A stretch of DNA of 64,000 nucleotides, taken from NCBI RefSeq assembly GCF_042688525.2, contig NZ_JBHWAB010000001.1:3162001-3226000 (forward strand), in the 5' to 3' direction. The notes beneath the pieces were generated by a model. It did no database searches. It saw only the letters and a list, made by a program, of their open reading frames with translations, and was not told the DNA's origin. Below, piece by piece: positions 44,691 through 53,685 of the stretch (the stretch's first letter is position 1; every line of letters starts with the position of its first letter). Origin of the DNA: Haloimpatiens sp042688525 (GTDB taxonomy: Bacteria > Bacillota > Clostridia > Clostridiales > Clostridiaceae). The position numbers and the translations under genes were made by a program.

Positions 44691-45548
44691 ATGAATTTGA
44701 CAAAAAAAATAGATAAAAAAATCAAAGTAAAAAATATTTTAATTTTACTAGTATCCTTTAATCTATTTTTTTTATGTAGTAAAATATATAATCCTTTTAA
44801 TGAAAAAAAAGTAGAAGCTAAACCTTTAAGTGAATACTCTAATGAAATACAAAGTTCTGAAAAGAAGTATACTTATGATGTAAAAAAAATAAAGAATGCA
44901 CTAGAGAAAAATCATCAAATAGACAATGAAAAATTAGCTTTTTTAACTTTTGATGATGGCCCATCTGTTATTACTCCTAAAGTACTAAATGTATTAAAAC
45001 AGTCAAATGTAAAAGCAACCTTTTTTTTAGTTGGAAGAGCAATAGAGCATACTGATCTTAATAAAAAATTAGTTAAAAAAATTTATGAAGAAGGTCATTC
45101 TTTAGGAAATCATTCTTATTCTCATCTTTTAAATAAATTATATCCAAAAAACAAAATTAATATAGAAACTTGTATCAATGAAATAAATAAAACTAATAAC
45201 TTGATTAAAAAAATTGTTGGACAAAATTTCACTACACGAGTTGTAAGAATACCTGGAGGTTTCTTCTCTAGAAGATACTACAAAGACCCTAACTTAAATA
45301 AATTTGAAGCTGAATTAAAAAAAAATAATATGTACAACATAGATTGGAACATCTACGCTTTAGATTGTGAGGCTAAGAATAAAAATGCAGGTGAAATATT
45401 TGAAGCAGTAAAAAATTCCGTAGGAAATAAACGAAAAGTGGTTATATTAATGCATGATTCATATGGAAAAGAAGAAACAGTTAAGGCACTCCCTAGAATT
45501 ATAAATTATCTAAAAGGTAAAGGATTTAAATTTAAAGTAATCAAATAA
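44691..45548 (+). CDS. Polysaccharide deacetylase (peptidoglycan/chitooligosaccharide type)
   Basis: 285 residues. An N-terminal signal anchor (about 14-31) is followed by a NodB domain. It has LTFDDGPS (catalytic base and metal Asp, about 86-92), GHSLGNHSYSH (metal histidines, about 135-145), VRIPGGF, DWNIYALD and ILMHDS. All catalytic motifs are present. It likely removes acetyl groups from cell-wall GlcNAc/MurNAc, giving lysozyme resistance or spore-cortex changes. AAAGGGAG precedes both ATG (44691) and TTG (44697); the frame opens further upstream without a binding site. Confidence 0.87.
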   Translation: MNLTKKIDKKIKVKNILILLVSFNLFFLCSKIYNPFNEKKVEAKPLSEYSNEIQSSEKKYTYDVKKIKNALEKNHQIDNEKLAFLTFDDGPSVITPKVLNVLKQSNVKATFFLVGRAIEHTDLNKKLVKKIYEEGHSLGNHSYSHLLNKLYPKNKINIETCINEINKTNNLIKKIVGQNFTTRVVRIPGGFFSRRYYKDPNLNKFEAELKKNNMYNIDWNIYALDCEAKNKNAGEIFEAVKNSVGNKRKVVILMHDSYGKEETVKALPRIINYLKGKGFKFKVIK

Positions 45549-45567
45549 TCACCAAAAGTTATTCTGG

Positions 45568-45620
45568 AAAATTTTGCACCCCAGGGGTCCTTCCATATTT
45601 TGGACCCCTGGGGTGCAAAA
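45568..45620. repeat. GC-rich hairpin CCCCAGGGG, copy 1
   Basis: TTTTGCACCCCAGGGGTCC and its exact complement 10 bases later: a 19-bp perfect stem in otherwise AT-rich DNA. Related single arms occur at 47086 and 54384. It ends the deacetylase transcript. Confidence 0.8.
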
Positions 45621-45680
45621 TATGGAAGGTTCATTCTTTTTTGCTGTAATTTACAGCTTAAATTAATGAACTGTCCCTTA
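45621..45680. repeat. 58-bp palindrome, copy 11 (hybrid)
   Basis: GGAAGGTTCATTCTTTTTT ... AAATTAATGAACTGTCCC. It is fused directly to the GC-rich hairpin; the left end has taken the GGAAGG of that unit. Confidence 0.75.
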
Positions 45681-45772
45681 CTTTTTTAAAAATATTACAT
45701 TTATATAATAGTTTATGATATAATAATTTTTTACATAAATTTACCAACAAGAATACAAAAAGGGGGCATAGT

Positions 45773-47077
45773 ATGGAAAATTTAAATCTAAATACACAAT
45801 CTAAAAAACAAAAGAAACTAATATGTAATATGACTTTACTATTACTAGGACAATTAGTATCATTATTTGGTTCGTATATTTACAGCTTTGCTATAAGCCT
45901 TTATGTATTAAAAACCACATCAAGTGGAATTACTTTTGCTGCTACAATGGTTTTTGGAACATTACCTAGAATTATTTTTGGACCAATTGCAGGAGTAATT
46001 GCAGACAAAATTAACAGAAAGAAAATGGTAGTTATTATGGATGTTTTAAGTGGACTTATAGTTATGGCTTTATTTGCAGCTGCTACTATAGATACTTTAA
46101 GAGTACCATATATCTACACAGCTTCATTTTTATTATCAACCTGTAGTACATTTTTCGATATACCCTTTAAAGCATCTATCCCAAATATTGTTGATGATAA
46201 AAATTTAATGAGAATCAATTCTTTGAGTAATGCTATTTCCTCTATAGCACAAATAAGTGGACCTTTTTTAGGAGGATTAATATTTGCTTTTATCGATATT
46301 AAACTATTCTTAATTATCAATAGTATATCTTTTATAATATCTGGTATTACGGAAATGTTTATTGACTTTAATTTTAATAAAACAAAAGGAAATACAGAAA
46401 TAAATAATACTATTGAAAACAAATCAAAAGATTCAATGATTACTTCCTTTTTTAAGCAATTTAACGAAGGTTTTAAATTTCTCAAATCCCAAAAAGCTCT
46501 TTTTATATTATCTATGTTCCTTATATTCTTAAATTTTTTATTTATGCTTGGAAGCATAGTTCCTTATTCATATATACTCGTTAAAGTAGTTGGTGTTTCT
46601 GAATCTCAATTTGGAATACTAGAAGCTATATTTCCAGTTGGAATGCTTATAGGTGCAGCTATTTTATCTATACTTCCAGAAAAAGATAAGAAATTCAAAA
46701 CACTAATTTTTAATCTTTTAATTACAGAAATATGTATAATTTTTATTGGAATACCTGTCATACCAAGTTTAATGATTTTTGACAACTTAACATATTTTAT
46801 ATTTTATATGGTTGACTTTTTTATATTAGGTGTAGCTATTTCAATAGTAAATATTCCTTTAAATGTAATGATACAGCGAGAAACCCCTGACAATTTGCGC
46901 GGAAGAGTTCAATCACTTATATCAACACTTTCTAATGTTTTAACCCCTTTTGCCATGATTTTATCTGGAATATTACTAGACTTATTACCTTCATATATAC
47001 TACCAATTACCGCAGGAACACTTTTATTAATTTTTACATTATATATGGCATGCAATAAACATATAAAGACTATTTAG
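45773..47077 (+). CDS. MFS exporter, macrolide-efflux-like
   Basis: 434 residues, twelve membrane helices. FAATMVFGTLPRIIFGPIAG then VIADKINRKKMVVIMD (motif A, GxxADxxxRkk) is characteristic. Later LNFLFMLGSIVPYSYILVKV and VMIQRETPDNLRGRVQSLIS match the MefA/enterobactin-exporter-like branch. It probably exports a drug or siderophore with proton counterflow. AGGGGG lies ahead of the ATG. It stands alone between repeat clusters. Confidence 0.87.
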   Translation: MENLNLNTQSKKQKKLICNMTLLLLGQLVSLFGSYIYSFAISLYVLKTTSSGITFAATMVFGTLPRIIFGPIAGVIADKINRKKMVVIMDVLSGLIVMALFAAATIDTLRVPYIYTASFLLSTCSTFFDIPFKASIPNIVDDKNLMRINSLSNAISSIAQISGPFLGGLIFAFIDIKLFLIINSISFIISGITEMFIDFNFNKTKGNTEINNTIENKSKDSMITSFFKQFNEGFKFLKSQKALFILSMFLIFLNFLFMLGSIVPYSYILVKVVGVSESQFGILEAIFPVGMLIGAAILSILPEKDKKFKTLIFNLLITEICIIFIGIPVIPSLMIFDNLTYFIFYMVDFFILGVAISIVNIPLNVMIQRETPDNLRGRVQSLISTLSNVLTPFAMILSGILLDLLPSYILPITAGTLLLIFTLYMACNKHIKTI

Positions 47078-47085
47078 ATTTGGAA

Positions 47086-47106
47086 ATTTTTGCACCCCAG
47101 GGGTCG
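47086..47106. repeat. GC-rich hairpin, single arm
   Basis: TTTTTGCACCCCAGGGGTCG, one arm of the hairpin at 45568, 9 bases after the MFS stop codon. Confidence 0.65.
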
Positions 47107-47125
47107 TTACAAAAATAGGAAATTT

Positions 47126-47344
47126 AATAATATTTCAAGCATACTAAGTCTAGATAATTCTCAAAGTGATTATTTTAAAGCTAATGTTGAATCTATTGTG
47201 ACAATAAATTAATTAAAAAATTAAGCTTCAAACCTAGTGATATTCCTGAAAAAAATCAACATAGACGTTAAAAGCGTAAAAAAACTTTCTTTCAAAAAAG
47301 ACGGTTATGCTTGTATTGGTTTGGGAGAAATTACTGTGAAATAA
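47126..47344 (+). pseudogene. Frame-broken remnant of an unidentified protein
   Basis: Three short open stretches follow each other in different frames: ISSILSLDNSQSDYFKANVE..., KKLSFKPSDIPEKN..., and INIDVKSVKKLSFKKDGYAC ... GEITVK before TAA. Together they read like the C-terminal end of a secreted or cell-surface beta-rich protein that has lost its start and acquired frameshifts. I do not recognise the family. It borders the defence block. Confidence 0.45.
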
Positions 47345-47351
47345 AATCAAA

Positions 47352-47400
47352 GGGAAGGTTCATTATTTTACTGTAAATTACGTAAAGTAATGAACCTTCC
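47352..47400. repeat. 58-bp palindrome, copy 12 (variant arms, shortened)
   Basis: GGGAAGGTTCATTATTTTAC ... AAGTAATGAACCTTCC. Both arms carry the matched change GAAGGTTC/GAACCTTC. It is on the left border of the minus-strand defence genes. Confidence 0.75.
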
Positions 47401-47450
47401 ATCTTTATTATGTTTTTATATTACCTTTACTATTCTAATTTTTATTAATA

Positions 47451-48182
47451 TTAATTCATATTTTTTACATATTCTTTTATAAGATTTTTAGGTATTATAT
47501 TACCTTTGCCTTGCCCATTTTGATATATTAAATCCCAGGGTCCCCCTTTTATATGGCTTTGATCAACTAATTTTGTTGCACTACAATTGCCATATTTTCT
47601 TATAGTTTCATCCAATGCCATCAATATCTCATTGTATTCTGGTATTTTAGTTATTCGTGAATATACTTCTAAATATATGCTATCTTTATCTTTTAATTTT
47701 ATTATATCTCTTCCATATTCTTTTAATTCTTTATATACCTTAAATATTACTGGACCATATGTCCATGCTTTAAAATCTTCTTTCCAAATATCTTTTTTAT
47801 ATTTTCTATGATATTCACACCAAAAGAAATAAATTAATTTTTGAGCCTGTAACTGTGTACAGTTACATCTTGAAACTATTAATTTAGCAATATCTACAGG
47901 ATCAATAGTTGTATCATTTTTTACTAGTTTTTTAAAATCTTCTAAACTTGAAACAAGTTCTACATCACTGAAAAATCCATCATATTCAAAAACAGATTTC
48001 CATGACTTATTGTTAGTTTGCACATGATGAAATCCAAAATTTATGTGTCTAAATTCTCCTTTCAATTGTTCAAACATTTTAAAAAAACTTTTTATTTTAT
48101 CTACAGACTCATAAACATTATGATATGCAATTCTTTTTCCATAACTATAATCACTGTAAATTATAATTAGATGTTGATACAT
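47451..48182 (-). CDS. Panacea (DUF4065) domain protein, probable antitoxin
   Basis: 243 residues. An N-terminal ~85-residue module (YQHLIIIYSDYSYGKRIAYH ...) precedes a Panacea/DUF4065 domain (about 92-240: IDPVDIAKLIVSRCNCTQLQ, then AQKLIYFFWCEYHRKYKKDI, then FKAWTYGPVIFKVYKELKEY; C-terminal GGPWDLIYQNGQGKGNII). Panacea domains are versatile antitoxin modules that neutralise unrelated toxins through direct binding. The start codon lies 1 base after the stop of the RelA/SpoT-like gene with AAAGGGG inside that gene, so the two are translationally coupled. The N-terminal module may confer toxin specificity. The longer frame upstream lacks a binding site. Confidence 0.85.
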   Translation of the reverse strand: MYQHLIIIYSDYSYGKRIAYHNVYESVDKIKSFFKMFEQLKGEFRHINFGFHHVQTNNKSWKSVFEYDGFFSDVELVSSLEDFKKLVKNDTTIDPVDIAKLIVSRCNCTQLQAQKLIYFFWCEYHRKYKKDIWKEDFKAWTYGPVIFKVYKELKEYGRDIIKLKDKDSIYLEVYSRITKIPEYNEILMALDETIRKYGNCSATKLVDQSHIKGGPWDLIYQNGQGKGNIIPKNLIKEYVKNMN

Positions 48183-48183
48183 A

Positions 48184-48870
48184 CTACTCACCCCTTTCAA
48201 ATAAATTATTTTTATAATCATATGGCCACATTGTATATTCTTTTTTATATGCTTCATGTGACTTTAAATTAACTTTTTCATTTTTCAAATCCCATACTTG
48301 CAATTCTACAGGAAAACTTTTATTATCTATTCCTTGAAAATAAATATGATGTGCCTTATATTTTCCATTAATTCTATCCAAATGCTTAATTCTAAAACCA
48401 TTAACTTTTATTTTATCTAAACATTCAATCAAATTTTCAATATTACCACTATACTGTGAATCTATTATTCGAAATCCCAATAAATCATTTAAACACTTAA
48501 CTATTGGAAATTTTCCACTATCTTGATTACTTTTTTTATACATTTTTAATATTATGGAGTCTTGATTTTTAATTCTTCCACTTATAAATATATTACATTC
48601 TTTATATATTCTCTCCAAAATATTTGAATATAAACTATCTAATGTATATATATATTCATCCATATACTTCTTAAATTCTTCATTAATAGATTTTTTATTA
48701 TCCGGATTAAAACATACATCACATATACAAGTTTTTTTTAAATTATATGATTTTGTTTGTTTATTTATCCATTTTTTTACATGTTTATTGTGTTCTTCAT
48801 ATATTATATGAACTATTTTTTCATAAGTTTCTATATTCATATTATTAACTGAATCACATCCATTAGACAT
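48184..48870 (-). CDS. RelA/SpoT-synthetase-fold protein, probable toxSAS toxin
   Basis: 228 residues. The central part has the (p)ppGpp-synthetase pattern: GRIKNQDSIILKMYKKS (about 98-114, ATP-binding R-x-K...S...K), CLNDLLGFRIID (about 126-137, D129 in the Mg2+ site position), YKAHHIYF (about 171-178) in place of the YxSxH G-loop, VELQVWD (about 188-194, E189 equivalent to the ExQxR glutamate), then SHEAYKKEY. An unusual N-terminal extension carries a CICDVC cluster (C48, C50, C53). Small synthetases paired with Panacea proteins are toxSAS toxins that pyrophosphorylate tRNA ends or make toxic alarmones. Start uncertain: ATG at 48870 or 48840. Confidence 0.8.
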   Translation of the reverse strand: MSNGCDSVNNMNIETYEKIVHIIYEEHNKHVKKWINKQTKSYNLKKTCICDVCFNPDNKKSINEEFKKYMDEYIYTLDSLYSNILERIYKECNIFISGRIKNQDSIILKMYKKSNQDSGKFPIVKCLNDLLGFRIIDSQYSGNIENLIECLDKIKVNGFRIKHLDRINGKYKAHHIYFQGIDNKSFPVELQVWDLKNEKVNLKSHEAYKKEYTMWPYDYKNNLFERGE

Positions 48871-49108
48871 TTCTTAGCTAAATATTCTTCTGGCTAGCTT
48901 GTCCTATTATTTTTTTTACTCAAAATGTTTTTATTATATACCATAATTATAATATATTTTTTGTCATTTGAAAACTTATTATTTTACTAAGTTTCTGTTT
49001 ATTAAGCTAATGGTAGTTTTAAACTATAAAGTATGATTCATTATTTTTAGTATAAAATGTAGGTTAAAATAATAAATAGTACCTGTTACTTTTCCTAATT
49101 ATCTAAAA
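48871..49108. other. Spacer inside the defence block
   Basis: 238 AT-rich bases separating the nuclease gene from the toxin gene. A strongly decayed 58-bp palindrome (about 49028-49085, ATTCATTATTTTTAG ... TTAAAATAATAAAT) lies just past the nuclease stop. A separate promoter for the toxin-antitoxin pair could be here. Confidence 0.4.
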
Positions 49109-50914
49109 TCAATTAATTCCATATCTTTTAGCTCTATCTATAAGTTCTTGTATAGCTTCTACTATTTGGTATTCTATTTCACCATTTATAGAGTCAGGAG
49201 TAAATTTTATAAACTTCAAGTTAATATCTTTAATTTCATCAACATCTTCTATTTTTTTAGTTGATTTTGGATAAAATATTAATACTTTTTTAATAGGACG
49301 AATATCTGTATTTCCTTCTGTTTCCAATCTTTTTTTGAACAAATGAATCGATTGACAATTACATCCGTATGCAGTTAATTGTTTAATTACATTAGATTCT
49401 TTCTTATTTTGATATATAATATAGTTTTTATTCCAAAGAACTAATCTATCTCTATATTTAGATTCCAAAATTACACTACCGATATATATTTCTTCAATAT
49501 ACAAATCGATTCTTCCATCGGGTCTATTATTACTTCTAGTTATATATATTGGCATTTTTGTAGATGATGTGTTTATACTATTATACGGAATTTTTTCATC
49601 ATATACTAAATTTAACTTTATATTTCTCTTTTTAAATGTTATTTTTGTTCCACTTTCTAAATTTGGAATTAATATTTTATTTGAGACAATTTTTTTGTCA
49701 AAAATCCATCCTCCTGTAGCCTTAAATAACAATTTATCTCCCATTATTATTTTAGATATTTTTATAAAACACCACATTTCATACAATTTATCTGTTCTTT
49801 TCCATTGAAATGCATATTTATTATCTAAAGTTATACTAAAATCATTATTTTTCAATTCTCTATATAATTTATATATGCAATTATACCTTGCATCATAAAA
49901 TAATGTATGTGGGCTGTATATTTTCGTTTTATATGAAATATTTTTAAACCATTGTACTGTATTTAAAACATTAATTGAATTTTTCATTTTTGCAGCAGTT
50001 TCAATTAATGATTCCAAAAATTTAATATTTTCTAATTCATTTTTTATTTCATTTTCATTTCCTCTATATTTATTTAACTCATTTATAAACTTATCCTTTT
50101 GTATTCTAAAATTCTTACTTTTTTCTATAAATTCATCTAAATATTGTGATATTTCCTTTATTATTTTTTTTATCCACTGATTTTCAGGTAAATTATAATC
50201 CAATACTGTTATAGGCTCTTTCAAAAATCCTTCTTTTATATTACCTTCTAAATAACTTTTTATTGTAACCTCATCAATAAATTTTACTTCATCTTCTTTA
50301 ACAATTTTATATATTTTTTTTATTTTATAATTTGGCTTAATTTTTAGATCTTCTATTGCTGACATTATATTTGAAAACTTACTTTTTATCATTAAAAATT
50401 TACAAAATTCAATAGGTATATTTTCCATTTTTATTTCGCCTATTGATAGATTTTTTTTTATTAGTTCAAAGGCTAATCCATTAATTTCTTTTTCCAAATC
50501 GCTTTTTATTGTATCTAATTCATGTTTCTCTAAATATTTAGCTTCAATCTCAATCATTGAATAATAACTTTTATCACTTATTTTTAAAATAACCCTAGAA
50601 AACCCAGGTATTAGAGGAAATCTATCCTTATTATATATCAAAATTTTTTCTTTTGATGGTCTTATATATACTTCTCCTTCTTCATCTTGTATAACTATAT
50701 CCTCATCAACTGTTTCTAAACCATCCATATATAGTTTTGCATTATTATCATCACATTTAAACTTAATATACGTTTCTTTATTTTCTTTTATTTTTATGTA
50801 TTTATCTGGATTATTATAACATTCTAATTCAGATAAAAAAAACCTACACTTCTTTTCAATACCTTGATAAAAACTAACTTCAATATCATTTAGCTCTTTA
50901 TATTGTGTATCCAT
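49109..50914 (-). CDS. DUF2357 / PD-(D/E)XK nuclease, McrC-like partner
   Basis: 601 residues. The N-terminal ~330 residues fit DUF2357 (beta-rich start, then helices). The C-terminal half contains a PD-(D/E)XK nuclease of the PDDEXK_7 type: NRPDGRIDLYIE (D466, D470), GSVILESKYRDR (E484-x-K486) and KQLTAYGCNC. Such proteins act with McrB-like AAA+ motors in type IV-like restriction and related defence systems. It starts within the end of the McrB-like gene (17-base overlap), so expression is coupled. The nuclease residues are intact. Confidence 0.82.
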   Translation of the reverse strand: MDTQYKELNDIEVSFYQGIEKKCRFFLSELECYNNPDKYIKIKENKETYIKFKCDDNNAKLYMDGLETVDEDIVIQDEEGEVYIRPSKEKILIYNKDRFPLIPGFSRVILKISDKSYYSMIEIEAKYLEKHELDTIKSDLEKEINGLAFELIKKNLSIGEIKMENIPIEFCKFLMIKSKFSNIMSAIEDLKIKPNYKIKKIYKIVKEDEVKFIDEVTIKSYLEGNIKEGFLKEPITVLDYNLPENQWIKKIIKEISQYLDEFIEKSKNFRIQKDKFINELNKYRGNENEIKNELENIKFLESLIETAAKMKNSINVLNTVQWFKNISYKTKIYSPHTLFYDARYNCIYKLYRELKNNDFSITLDNKYAFQWKRTDKLYEMWCFIKISKIIMGDKLLFKATGGWIFDKKIVSNKILIPNLESGTKITFKKRNIKLNLVYDEKIPYNSINTSSTKMPIYITRSNNRPDGRIDLYIEEIYIGSVILESKYRDRLVLWNKNYIIYQNKKESNVIKQLTAYGCNCQSIHLFKKRLETEGNTDIRPIKKVLIFYPKSTKKIEDVDEIKDINLKFIKFTPDSINGEIEYQIVEAIQELIDRAKRYGIN

Positions 50915-52772
50915 ATATTTTCAACTCTTTCGCTTTTTCTCTTATACATTCTTTTGATTTATTAAATTCTGATACATCATTATACGCATTAAATAAATTA
51001 ATAATAATACTATCCTCTACACACTCCTCATCTCTATTATAATGCCCTATTAAACTTTCTATTTGATCTTGTGAACCTCTAATTTTGGTTAAAACTCTTT
51101 GTACTATCTGTAAATCTAGAGCACCTTTTCTATCTAAAATATTATTTTCTGGTATATTTTTCAAATAACAGTCTATTTGTTTTACAATTCTAAATCCAAT
51201 TCCTATATTTTTATTAGTTTTGTTCATTTCTATATTTATTTTATTTAATAATTCTAATTCCCTATCTGTTAAAATAATCTCCAACATATTAGATTTATAT
51301 CGATTATATTTTCCAAAAGTAATTTCATCATATTTACTTTTCTTTTCTATCTTAACCTTCTTTAGTTTTTTATAATCTTCAATACCCAACGTAATAACAT
51401 TTGCTCTATCTAGTACTTTATCTGAAAAATGATAAGTAGATTCATCTATATTAACTGTTCCAACAAAAAGTATATTATCTCTTATTTCAATTTCTGATGG
51501 ATATTTATCTGAATTATATAACTTACTTTCTAAATCTTTACTATACAACTTCACCTTCCTATTTATACTGTCCATTTCTAATACTGATAGAAACTGAGAA
51601 AAATAGTACTCAACTCTTGCTAAATTCATTTCATCAAAACAAATAATATATAGTTTATCTGCATTATCTTTTGCTTGTACTAGTGTATCAATTAAATTGG
51701 TATCACCTGGCTTATATATATTGTGTATAGAGTCTACATATCCTAATAAATCCCTATCATCTGCCCACGACGGTCTAACTGGTATTATACTTAATTGAGA
51801 TGAATCAAGACCTAACGCCTCACCATACATTTGTACTAATTTACTTTTTCCTGTTCCACTCATACCTGACAATATAACTAAATTTGATATTTTCATCGCT
51901 GTATGAAAATTAATTAAATCTTTTTCGTTATATACCAAACCTGCCTTTCTTGTTCTCTCTATAAATTTATTTATAAACTCATTTTCTTCTAATTTCTCAT
52001 TTTTATCATTTTTGTTAAAATTATCATTCTTACCACATTCATTTAAAATATCTATTCCTTCTTCTATGTTTTTTTCCATATCTGTATAAACATCAGTCCC
52101 CATAAATAATATATTTCTAATTTCTGAACTATTTATTATATTTGAATACCAATCTTCTTTAAATTTTTGATATTTCAAAAATTCATAGTTGAACTTTATT
52201 TTTCCTCTTGAGTAAATATGACTAGTAAATTCTCCTATCATTCTTAATTCTTTTTTATCTTCCCATGCAATTATAGATGGAGTATCTGATTGTTCTTTAG
52301 ATACTCCATCAGCCATATCTAAGAACTCATTTTTAATTAATAAATGTGTAAATTCATCAATTGACCTATATGAGCTATTAGGCTTAAATAACGGGACTGG
52401 TATATATTTTGACCCCTTATTATAATCTTTAGGTTTTACTACTTGTACAACTTCTCTAATTAAAAAATTTTCTCCTCTTTGAACTGGTTTAAAAATCAAT
52501 AAATATTTATCTAAAAATTTCTTTAATTTTTCAACCCTCTCCTCCTTTGATAAAGTTATATCATCTTCAAATTCTAAATCTTGTATATTTGAAGTATATC
52601 CTGTAAAATATCTAACATTAGGAAAATTTTCTGGTTGATCTGATATTGGTTTTATATAAAACTGTAATGCGTCACAATTATTTATAAAAACACTATTTTT
52701 CCACATTCCTCCATCTATTTCATTTGCTTCTGCTAAAGTTCCTACCATATATATATCCCAATTTATATCCAT
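50898..52772 (-). CDS. McrB-like AAA+ protein
   Basis: 624 residues. The N-terminal ~270 residues form an unassigned specificity region (WDIYMVGTLAEANEIDGGMW ...). The AAA+ domain has Walker A GMSGTGKS (303-310), then PVRPSWADDRDLLGYVDSI, Walker B IICFDEMNLARVEYYFSQF (about 376-394) and sensor 1 region LFVGTVNIDEST, with DKVLDRAN. The DEMNLARVE and PSWxDxRDLLGY blocks are those of McrB-type motors that partner DUF2357 nucleases. Start ATG with AAGGAG, 1 base after the coiled-coil gene stop. It would recognise nucleic acid and drive the nuclease by GTP or ATP hydrolysis. Confidence 0.85.
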   Translation of the reverse strand: MDINWDIYMVGTLAEANEIDGGMWKNSVFINNCDALQFYIKPISDQPENFPNVRYFTGYTSNIQDLEFEDDITLSKEERVEKLKKFLDKYLLIFKPVQRGENFLIREVVQVVKPKDYNKGSKYIPVPLFKPNSSYRSIDEFTHLLIKNEFLDMADGVSKEQSDTPSIIAWEDKKELRMIGEFTSHIYSRGKIKFNYEFLKYQKFKEDWYSNIINSSEIRNILFMGTDVYTDMEKNIEEGIDILNECGKNDNFNKNDKNEKLEENEFINKFIERTRKAGLVYNEKDLINFHTAMKISNLVILSGMSGTGKSKLVQMYGEALGLDSSQLSIIPVRPSWADDRDLLGYVDSIHNIYKPGDTNLIDTLVQAKDNADKLYIICFDEMNLARVEYYFSQFLSVLEMDSINRKVKLYSKDLESKLYNSDKYPSEIEIRDNILFVGTVNIDESTYHFSDKVLDRANVITLGIEDYKKLKKVKIEKKSKYDEITFGKYNRYKSNMLEIILTDRELELLNKINIEMNKTNKNIGIGFRIVKQIDCYLKNIPENNILDRKGALDLQIVQRVLTKIRGSQDQIESLIGHYNRDEECVEDSIIINLFNAYNDVSEFNKSKECIREKAKELKIYGYTI

Positions 52773-52773
52773 A

Positions 52774-53685
52774 TTAACATTTCTCCTTTTTTACATATTC
52801 TTTTAATTTTTTATATGAAGGAAAATCTCTTTTTTTCATTTTATCTATCTTATTTTCAATATTTTTTTTGTCTAAATAAGATATTTTATATGATAATATC
52901 CATGCTTCATCAAACTCATTAATATCTACATTTAAATCACTTAGTTCATTTTCATCAATTGTATATATATCATATTTTTCTGTATCAATTATTTTTTTTG
53001 ATTTTATTTCTCCAAAAACTATTATCTTCTTTCTCTTTTCTTTTTTTTCTCTTTCTAGCATATCAATTTTAAAATTTAAATTCTTATTAATATCCTCTAG
53101 TTTTTTTATAATTACATTTTCTTTATCTAATTCATTCAGTTGATTTTTTAATTGGTTCAGTTGATTTTTTTCTACATTTTTTAATTTATCGTATTTATCT
53201 TTAATATTGTAAAATTCTTCTTTGTATCTCTTATTTTCTTTACTTAATTTTTCACTTTCTTTTTTTACCTTTATATTTTCTTCTTTTAATAATAAATTTT
53301 CTTTTCTAAAATTTTTTAAATTAATTTTTGTTTTTTCATTATATTCTTCTAATCTAATATTTTTCTTTCTAATAGTATCAATTTCTTTAATTAATTTATC
53401 TTTTTCAATTTTACAATTCGAAATTTCTGTAATATTATCTGTTTCTTTTTCTTTACATTTCAATAAATTTTGATATTTATCAGGATTTAATATCTTTTCT
53501 ACTTTCTTTCTGTATTTCTTTTTTAACAATTCTCTAACTATTAAATTTTGAGGTGGTATTAAAACTCCTTTTTTAACATTTATATCTCTAAATCCATTTA
53601 TTTTTAAATTAACATTCCTTGATACTTCTATTAATTTAGGATTACTTAATTTTTTTAAAATACATTCAACACTTTTATCATCCAT
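52774..53685 (-). CDS. Coiled-coil protein of the McrBC-like unit
   Basis: 303 residues. A short globular start (about 1-70) is followed by a ~140-residue lysine/glutamate/asparagine-rich coiled coil (about 75-215; leucine/isoleucine heptads such as LNQLKNQLNELDKENVIIKK). The small alpha/beta C-terminal domain (about 220-300: KKIIVFGEIKSKKIIDTEKY ... FDEAWILSYKISYLDKKNIE) has the strand-loop pattern of DUF2325-like Rossmann domains, but that is tentative. First gene of the block, abutting the McrB-like gene. Coiled-coil partners accompany McrBC relatives in the coiled-coil nuclease tandem (CoCoNuT) group. Confidence 0.7.
   Translation of the reverse strand: MDDKSVECILKKLSNPKLIEVSRNVNLKINGFRDINVKKGVLIPPQNLIVRELLKKKYRKKVEKILNPDKYQNLLKCKEKETDNITEISNCKIEKDKLIKEIDTIRKKNIRLEEYNEKTKINLKNFRKENLLLKEENIKVKKESEKLSKENKRYKEEFYNIKDKYDKLKNVEKNQLNQLKNQLNELDKENVIIKKLEDINKNLNFKIDMLEREKKEKRKKIIVFGEIKSKKIIDTEKYDIYTIDENELSDLNVDINEFDEAWILSYKISYLDKKNIENKIDKMKKRDFPSYKKLKEYVKKEKC

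Noticed and set aside
48184..48870. Calling this gene a housekeeping small alarmone synthetase (RelP/RelQ)
   Set aside because: The G-loop is altered, there is an extra Cys-rich N-terminus, and it is coupled to a Panacea gene, unlike RelP/RelQ.
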